10,196 nucleotides of DNA. Origin: Gracilibacteraceae bacterium (GTDB lineage Bacteria > Bacillota > Desulfitobacteriia > Desulfitobacteriales > Syntrophobotulaceae). Below the pieces are notes generated by a model. That model was not told the origin of the DNA. It made no database searches and saw only the letters and a list, made by a program, of their open reading frames with translations. Shown here piece after piece: positions 6,270 to 10,196 of the stretch (position 1 is its first letter; each line of letters starts with the position of its first letter). The stretch lies in contig JAISEW010000067.1 of NCBI GenBank assembly GCA_031263945.1, positions 1-10,196 on the forward strand, written 5' to 3'. Both the position numbers and the translations under genes were made by a program.

Positions 6270-6310
6270 AAAAACGTCTCTCAATCACTATATATTGCGG
6301 GTATTTATTT

Positions 6311-7384
6311 ATGTATTTTGTTAGTATTAACGACGTAAAAACGGGGATGACTGTCGGGCAGGACGTCTTCACTTCTTCGGCGGACGCCGCTCTTCTGACC
6401 AAAGGCCAGCAGTTGACTGAGCGTTTTATCGCACGGATGCGGGAGCACGGGCTGCCGGGCGTTTACATTTATGACGCGGACCACCCTACCCCGCTCGTCT
6501 TGAATAACCAGCCGATCATTTCGCCGCAATTGAAACAGGAAGGCCTGAGCGCTATTGAGCACATGTTCGACGCCATCGAAAACTCCACCTCCGCGGAGGC
6601 TGTAAAGGTCATCCGGCATCTGGACGGCGTCGTGGACAATTTGATCAACTCCCTTTCTTACAATCAGGGCGTGCTCATCAATATCGACGACATCAAATCC
6701 TATGATGATTATACTTATCATCATTCCATGAGCGTTTCCATCCTTTCCATCGCTATCGGCATCGCCCTCGGCATACCGCGCTCTAAACTGAATAAATTGG
6801 GCCAATGCGCTGTTTTACACGATATAGGCAAAATATTCGTTCCGATAGAAATAATCAATAAACCCGGCAAACTAACGGCGGCTGAGTTTCAGGAGATAAA
6901 AAAGCACCCGCTCCACGGGTACGCCTATGTAAAAGAGCATAATATCGGTTCGCCTGACGTAGGTGAGATCATATGCAACCACCATGAAAAAATAGACGGC
7001 GCCGGTTATCCCCGCGGACTGAAAGGCCGGGATATCCACCTTTACAGCCGGATAATCTCCGTGGCGGACGTGTACGACGCCTTGACGTCCCAGCGCCCGT
7101 ACCGCACCCCCTCCCCGCCGTCCGAGGCGCTGGAGTTCATTATGGGCGGCTGCGGCACAGCTTTTGATTATGAAGTCGTCAACGCGTTTGTCGCCAAAGT
7201 CGAACTCTATCCCGTCGGCTCCTATGTTCTTCTGAGCAACAATGAAAAAGCCCGCGTCCTTTCCAATCAAAAAAACCGTCCCGTCGTGGAGATAGCGGCT
7301 ACCGGAAATATCATCGATATGTACCGAAACCCGCAATACCTGAATGTCGTTATCAAGCGTTACGCGGAGCCCGCGGAATTGTGA
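6311..7384 (+). CDS. HD-GYP domain protein, probable c-di-GMP phosphodiesterase
   Basis: A 357-residue cytoplasmic protein with no membrane segment. Residues 1-55 form the small N-terminal domain often found before HD-GYP modules (INDVKTGMTVGQDV ... LTKGQQLTE ... VYIYD), probably regulatory. The HD-GYP domain covers about residues 125-310: His137/His138 in YTYHHS, the metal pair His170-Asp171 in LHDIGK, HPLHGY, NHHEKIDG and Gly232-Tyr233-Pro234, then DVYDALTSQRPYR. All signature residues are present, so it should be active on c-di-GMP or a related cyclic dinucleotide. Typical HD-GYP enzymes give pGpG or GMP. A tail of about 45 residues follows the core, beginning YPVGSYVLLSNNEKARVLS, a motif known at the ends of this family. 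The ATG start gives a natural N-terminus but has a weak ribosome site. The stop overlaps the next gene by 4 bp. Confidence 0.92.
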   Translation: MYFVSINDVKTGMTVGQDVFTSSADAALLTKGQQLTERFIARMREHGLPGVYIYDADHPTPLVLNNQPIISPQLKQEGLSAIEHMFDAIENSTSAEAVKVIRHLDGVVDNLINSLSYNQGVLINIDDIKSYDDYTYHHSMSVSILSIAIGIALGIPRSKLNKLGQCAVLHDIGKIFVPIEIINKPGKLTAAEFQEIKKHPLHGYAYVKEHNIGSPDVGEIICNHHEKIDGAGYPRGLKGRDIHLYSRIISVADVYDALTSQRPYRTPSPPSEALEFIMGGCGTAFDYEVVNAFVAKVELYPVGSYVLLSNNEKARVLSNQKNRPVVEIAATGNIIDMYRNPQYLNVVIKRYAEPAEL

Positions 7385-8211
7385 AAGCGGATCTGCATAT
7401 CCATTCCACCGCTTCGGACGGCAGTCTGACCGCCGAACAGATTTTGGCGGAGAGCAAGGCGCGGGGCCTGGAAGTGATCGCGCTGACCGACCATGAAACA
7501 ACGACCGGCGCGGAAGCGGCTGCCGCTCGGGCGGACGAGTACGGCGTGCGGGTCATTCCCGCCGTGGAACTCAGTACGCATTATAAAGGCGAGGAGATCC
7601 ATTTGCTCGGCTATTACCCCCGCGGCGCCGGACACCCGCGCTTGCGGGAGCGTCTGGCTGCCGCGCGCCGGCGCCGGGCGGATCTGACCGAGTGGATGGT
7701 CGGGCGGCTGGCTTCCGGCGGGATCCCGCTGGACTGGCCGATGGTCACGCAAGCCGCCGAAGGGGAAACGGTGTGCAAAACCCACATTTATTACGCGATA
7801 CAGCGGTATTGGCCGGCCGCGACCAGGCGGGACTGGCGGCGGGTGAGCGATGGTTTGCGCAAAGGCGGCTGCGCCTACTGTTTATATGAAGAATACGGTT
7901 TTGCCGAAGCGGTGGAGCTGGTGCGGGAAACCGGAGGCTTACCGGTGCTGGCGCATCCGGGCCTTATCGCCAACCGGCCTTTGATCCCGGAATTGCTGCG
8001 CTGCGGCGCGGGCGGCATCGAGGCGTATTACGGCTATTGGCGCGACGGCGCCGCTCTGGTGCGCGAGTTCGCGCGGATGGGCGAGGAATACTCTTTGCTT
8101 TGCACCGGCGGGAGTGATTACCACAGCGAGTTCAGCCATTTTGCCATCGGCGGGGTGCCGGTGCCCGGCGAAGCCGTAAAAAAATTGCTTGAGGTACTGG
8201 AGGCTTTATGA
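7381..8211 (+). CDS. PHP-domain phosphoesterase, TrpH/RNase AM-like
   Basis: A 276-residue soluble protein of the polymerase-and-histidinol-phosphatase fold. Metal-binding motifs are in order: DLHIHST (His6, His8), Asp13-Gly14, LTDHE (Asp37, His38), Glu63 in VELST, His74 in EEIHLLGY, His135 in CKTHIYY, AHPG (His192) and SDYH (Asp246, His248). This set and length match the TrpH/YciV group, whose characterised members hydrolyse 3',5'-nucleotide bisphosphates such as pAp and act as 5'-to-3' exonucleases on short RNAs. The position usually reading R-P-H reads K-T-H here, so specificity may differ. The GTG start at 7381 lies in GTGA, overlapping the HD-GYP stop, and has only a weak ribosome site, which points to translational coupling. 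Its own stop overlaps the FtsK start. The exact substrate is unknown. Confidence 0.88.
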   Translation: MKADLHIHSTASDGSLTAEQILAESKARGLEVIALTDHETTTGAEAAAARADEYGVRVIPAVELSTHYKGEEIHLLGYYPRGAGHPRLRERLAAARRRRADLTEWMVGRLASGGIPLDWPMVTQAAEGETVCKTHIYYAIQRYWPAATRRDWRRVSDGLRKGGCAYCLYEEYGFAEAVELVRETGGLPVLAHPGLIANRPLIPELLRCGAGGIEAYYGYWRDGAALVREFARMGEEYSLLCTGGSDYHSEFSHFAIGGVPVPGEAVKKLLEVLEAL

Positions 8212-10196
8212 AAAAACTGTCGTCGCTGCTGGCGGCTATGCTGCTGGCGGCGGTCGCGGCCGCGTATGGCTTAGGCTACGCGAACGCCAGCGATTTTTTC
8301 ATTGATTTTTATATGCTGCTGCGCGGCAGTCTGGGCGGTTTTGCCGTCGCGCTGCCTATCCTCTGCGCCGTGCTGGCCGCGGTCGTACTCGTGGCCGGAT
8401 GGCGTTCCGGCGGCCAAAGCCAAAACCATGCCTGGCCGGAGGGGGATGAAAGCGGCGGCGCTATGCCGGCGGCGGCCGACGACTCCGATTGGCTTTACCA
8501 GCCGCTGGGGGAAACAGATCAATTCAGCAGTTATTTTGCCGAAAAACTGCTGGCCGGCTCGGAAACAGCGGAGCAAAAAAGGAAAAAAAAGGTTTATGCT
8601 CGCTTGGGGGAGAATTTTAGCACGTATTTCGGGGAGGGCAGCCCGAGCTTGAAGCCGGTGTCGCGAACGGTGCGCGTCCACGGATTTCAGCGTTATTTTA
8701 ATGACGCGGAATACCTGATGTCCCGCGAAAAGAGCGGGTCCGTCAAAAAGGATCGGCAGCCGGACGCTTGGGGCGGCGTGATGAGTACTTATCGGCGGCA
8801 TGAGGCGGAGATGCGCCGGCTGGATAATATCTTGCCTCAGGCGGAGCAGCCGCCGGAGGACGAACCGGATCCGCCGACCCGGACTGATCCGCCGGTTTGG
8901 CGTGACACGCCGCCGCCCCTGGCGCGGATCATCGACATGAGGCGAACCGCGCCGCCGGAAACAACGTCTGAGAGCCGGACGCCGCCAAGCGCCGCCGCGT
9001 CTCAGCCGGCGCCTGTAACGTCCGCGGCGCCCGCGCCCGCGCGACCCGAGGCGGAATGGGACGCCGGGGAGGACACTCTCTGGGACGACGGTTCAGACTG
9101 GGAAAACGAGGCGCCGGCGGCTGGAGCCTCAGCCGAAATCTCCGCCGAACCCTCCGCCGAACCCGCCAAACCGGCTTGGGCGCCTAACGCGGCCTCCTAT
9201 GTGCCGCGGCAGTATTCCGGCACGTTGCGCGCCGTCGCGCGCCGCAAGTGGGTTTTACCGAGTTCGGCCCTTCTGGATAAACCGGTCATTAAGGATAAAC
9301 AGCCGGATATAGTGGATCCGGAACGGCTGGAAAAGATTTTTGCCAGTTATAATGTGAGCGTCAGCGTCAATAATGTGACCGTGGGACCGGTGGTGACGCG
9401 CTATGAAGTCGTGCCGCATTTCGGCACGAAGATACGCAAAATAGAGAGTCTGGCCGACGACGTCGCGCTGGCCCTCGCTTCCTCCGGCGGGGTGCGGATA
9501 GAAATGATCCCCGGTCGGGGGGCGATGGGGGTCGAAGTACCTAATAAAACCGCTGATACGGTTTATTTTCAGCAGATCGTGCAATCCGCGCGTTTTACCG
9601 AAAAAAAATCGCTGCTCCGCGTCGCGCTCGGCCATGATATCGCCAGCGCGCCGGTGGTGGCGGAACTGAATCAGATGCCCCATCTGCTGGTGGCGGGCGC
9701 CACCGGTTCCGGCAAGAGTATTTTTATCAACTGCCTGATCAACTCCATCCTGTTCAGCGCCACGCCGGATGAAGCCCGGCTCATGCTGATCGACCCCAAG
9801 ATGGTGGAGCTGAGTCAGTACAGCGGCATCCCGCATCTGCTGGCCCCCGTCGTCACCGACGCCAAAAAAGCGACCGCCGCCCTGCGACTGCTCGTGCGGG
9901 AAATGGAGCTGCGCTATGAGCTTTTTGCCAACCGCAAAGTGCGGGATATCGGCGGCTATAACGCCTCGCTGGCGCCAAACGACGCGCGCCTGCCTTATAT
10001 CGTCGTCATCATTGACGAGATGGCCGACCTGATGATGACGGCCGCCAACGATATTGAGGAATTGGTGTGCCGTCTGGCCCAGATTGCGCGGGCCGCGAGT
10101 ATGCATCACCGGCTGTCGACGCAGCGTCCCTCCGTGCAGGTGGTCACCGGGCGGATCAAGGCCACTCTCCCCTCGCGCTTCTCTGTTGCCGGAGCG
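8208..10196 (+). CDS. ftsK: FtsK/SpoIIIE-type DNA translocase, 3' end cut by the window
   Basis: The window holds 663 codons. These hexameric motors pump DNA through a division or sporulation septum. Residues about 4-24 and 42-64 are the only hydrophobic segments, against four in most relatives, and a TGA at 8190 rules out an in-frame upstream extension. A long low-complexity linker runs from about 67 to 345, rich in Pro, Ala and Glu, including the repeat at 9129-9164. The alpha domain begins near residue 366 (PDIVDPERLEKIF). The beta ATPase domain has Walker A GATGSGKS at 497-504 (Lys503) and Walker B VVIIDE (Asp603, Glu604). The conserved TQRPSV block (638-643) is present, but the residues around it are unusual: Ser631, His634, Arg635, Ser637, Thr653, Phe658, Val660 and Gly662 replace strongly conserved ones. 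The end of the motor and the DNA-reading gamma domain lie beyond the edge. The ATG has GGAGG four bases upstream and overlaps the PHP stop as ATGA. Confidence 0.92.
   Translation, partial: MKKLSSLLAAMLLAAVAAAYGLGYANASDFFIDFYMLLRGSLGGFAVALPILCAVLAAVVLVAGWRSGGQSQNHAWPEGDESGGAMPAAADDSDWLYQPLGETDQFSSYFAEKLLAGSETAEQKRKKKVYARLGENFSTYFGEGSPSLKPVSRTVRVHGFQRYFNDAEYLMSREKSGSVKKDRQPDAWGGVMSTYRRHEAEMRRLDNILPQAEQPPEDEPDPPTRTDPPVWRDTPPPLARIIDMRRTAPPETTSESRTPPSAAASQPAPVTSAAPAPARPEAEWDAGEDTLWDDGSDWENEAPAAGASAEISAEPSAEPAKPAWAPNAASYVPRQYSGTLRAVARRKWVLPSSALLDKPVIKDKQPDIVDPERLEKIFASYNVSVSVNNVTVGPVVTRYEVVPHFGTKIRKIESLADDVALALASSGGVRIEMIPGRGAMGVEVPNKTADTVYFQQIVQSARFTEKKSLLRVALGHDIASAPVVAELNQMPHLLVAGATGSGKSIFINCLINSILFSATPDEARLMLIDPKMVELSQYSGIPHLLAPVVTDAKKATAALRLLVREMELRYELFANRKVRDIGGYNASLAPNDARLPYIVVIIDEMADLMMTAANDIEELVCRLAQIARAASMHHRLSTQRPSVQVVTGRIKATLPSRFSVAGA
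9129..9164 (+). repeat. Three 12-base tandem units encoding S-A-E-x in the FtsK linker
   Basis: TCAGCCGAAATC, TCCGCCGAACCC and TCCGCCGAACCC stand in tandem and encode SAEI-SAEP-SAEP. The last two units are identical, so this looks like a recent in-frame duplication in a low-complexity linker, where length changes are tolerated. Confidence 0.7.

Noticed and set aside
6123..6310. c-di-GMP riboswitch before the HD-GYP gene
   Set aside because: The conserved core words of the class I aptamer are absent, and the predicted leader is just about 35 bases.
6022..6402. 126-codon minus-strand open frame upstream of the hydrogenase
   Set aside because: It runs through the divergent promoters and into the HD-GYP gene, changes composition along its length and lacks a plausible start. 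A short leader peptide in its last codons is possible but unsupported.
9255..10109. 284-codon minus-strand open frame
   Set aside because: It mirrors the FtsK alpha and ATPase domains. Composition is rich in His, Arg, Gln and Asp, and no motif is present.
1..10196. Defence island, CRISPR array, prophage or integrated element
   Set aside because: No regularly spaced repeats, cas, toxin-antitoxin, integrase or phage genes are seen. All larger genes belong to housekeeping, energy or signalling families.

Overview
The window looks like a chromosomal segment of a GC-rich anaerobe of the Bacillota. Strong GGAGG-type Shine-Dalgarno sites, TTG and GTG starts, AddB rather than RecB, and a clostridial-type [FeFe] hydrogenase all point that way. 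Negativicutes or a GC-rich clostridial lineage would fit, but the genus cannot be read from the sequence.

Layout, left to right. Positions 1-308 (minus) hold the first codons of a probable heavy-metal P-type ATPase and, just upstream of it, an 82-residue single-span membrane protein resembling the DUF6110/DUF1490 (PacL-like) partners of such pumps. A consensus housekeeping promoter at 381-409 serves this pair. Positions 497-3703 (minus) encode AddB, the ATP-binding and Fe-S nuclease subunit of the AddAB recombination enzyme, without an adjacent addA. Positions 3704-3986 hold probable overlapping divergent promoters and a 118-bp interspersed repeat bounded by imperfect inverted repeats. Positions 3987-4454 (plus) encode an unrecognised 155-residue protein, which converges with only 5 bp between stop codons on a Tat-exported [FeFe] hydrogenase at 4460-6019 (minus). 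A 14-bp perfect inverted repeat inside the small gene could terminate the hydrogenase transcript. Positions 6020-6310 are a divergent regulatory region. From 6311 to the right edge runs a tight plus-strand cluster: an HD-GYP protein, a PHP-domain phosphoesterase and a divergent FtsK/SpoIIIE DNA translocase cut by the window end. The three genes overlap by 4 bp at each junction and are probably translationally coupled.

How the genes work together. The left pair would export a metal ion. AddB serves double-strand break repair. The hydrogenase would act outside the cytoplasmic membrane, oxidising or producing H2 with an electron partner not encoded here. The right operon combines cyclic-dinucleotide turnover, a small-molecule or RNA phosphoesterase and chromosome translocation, with no obvious biochemical link between them.

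I found no defence island, CRISPR array, tRNA, rRNA or intact insertion sequence. The features most worth a second look are the exported single-chain hydrogenase, the PacL-like/ATPase pair, the orphan addB, the FtsK with only two N-terminal membrane segments and an eroded conserved motif at the edge, and the palindromic repeat element.
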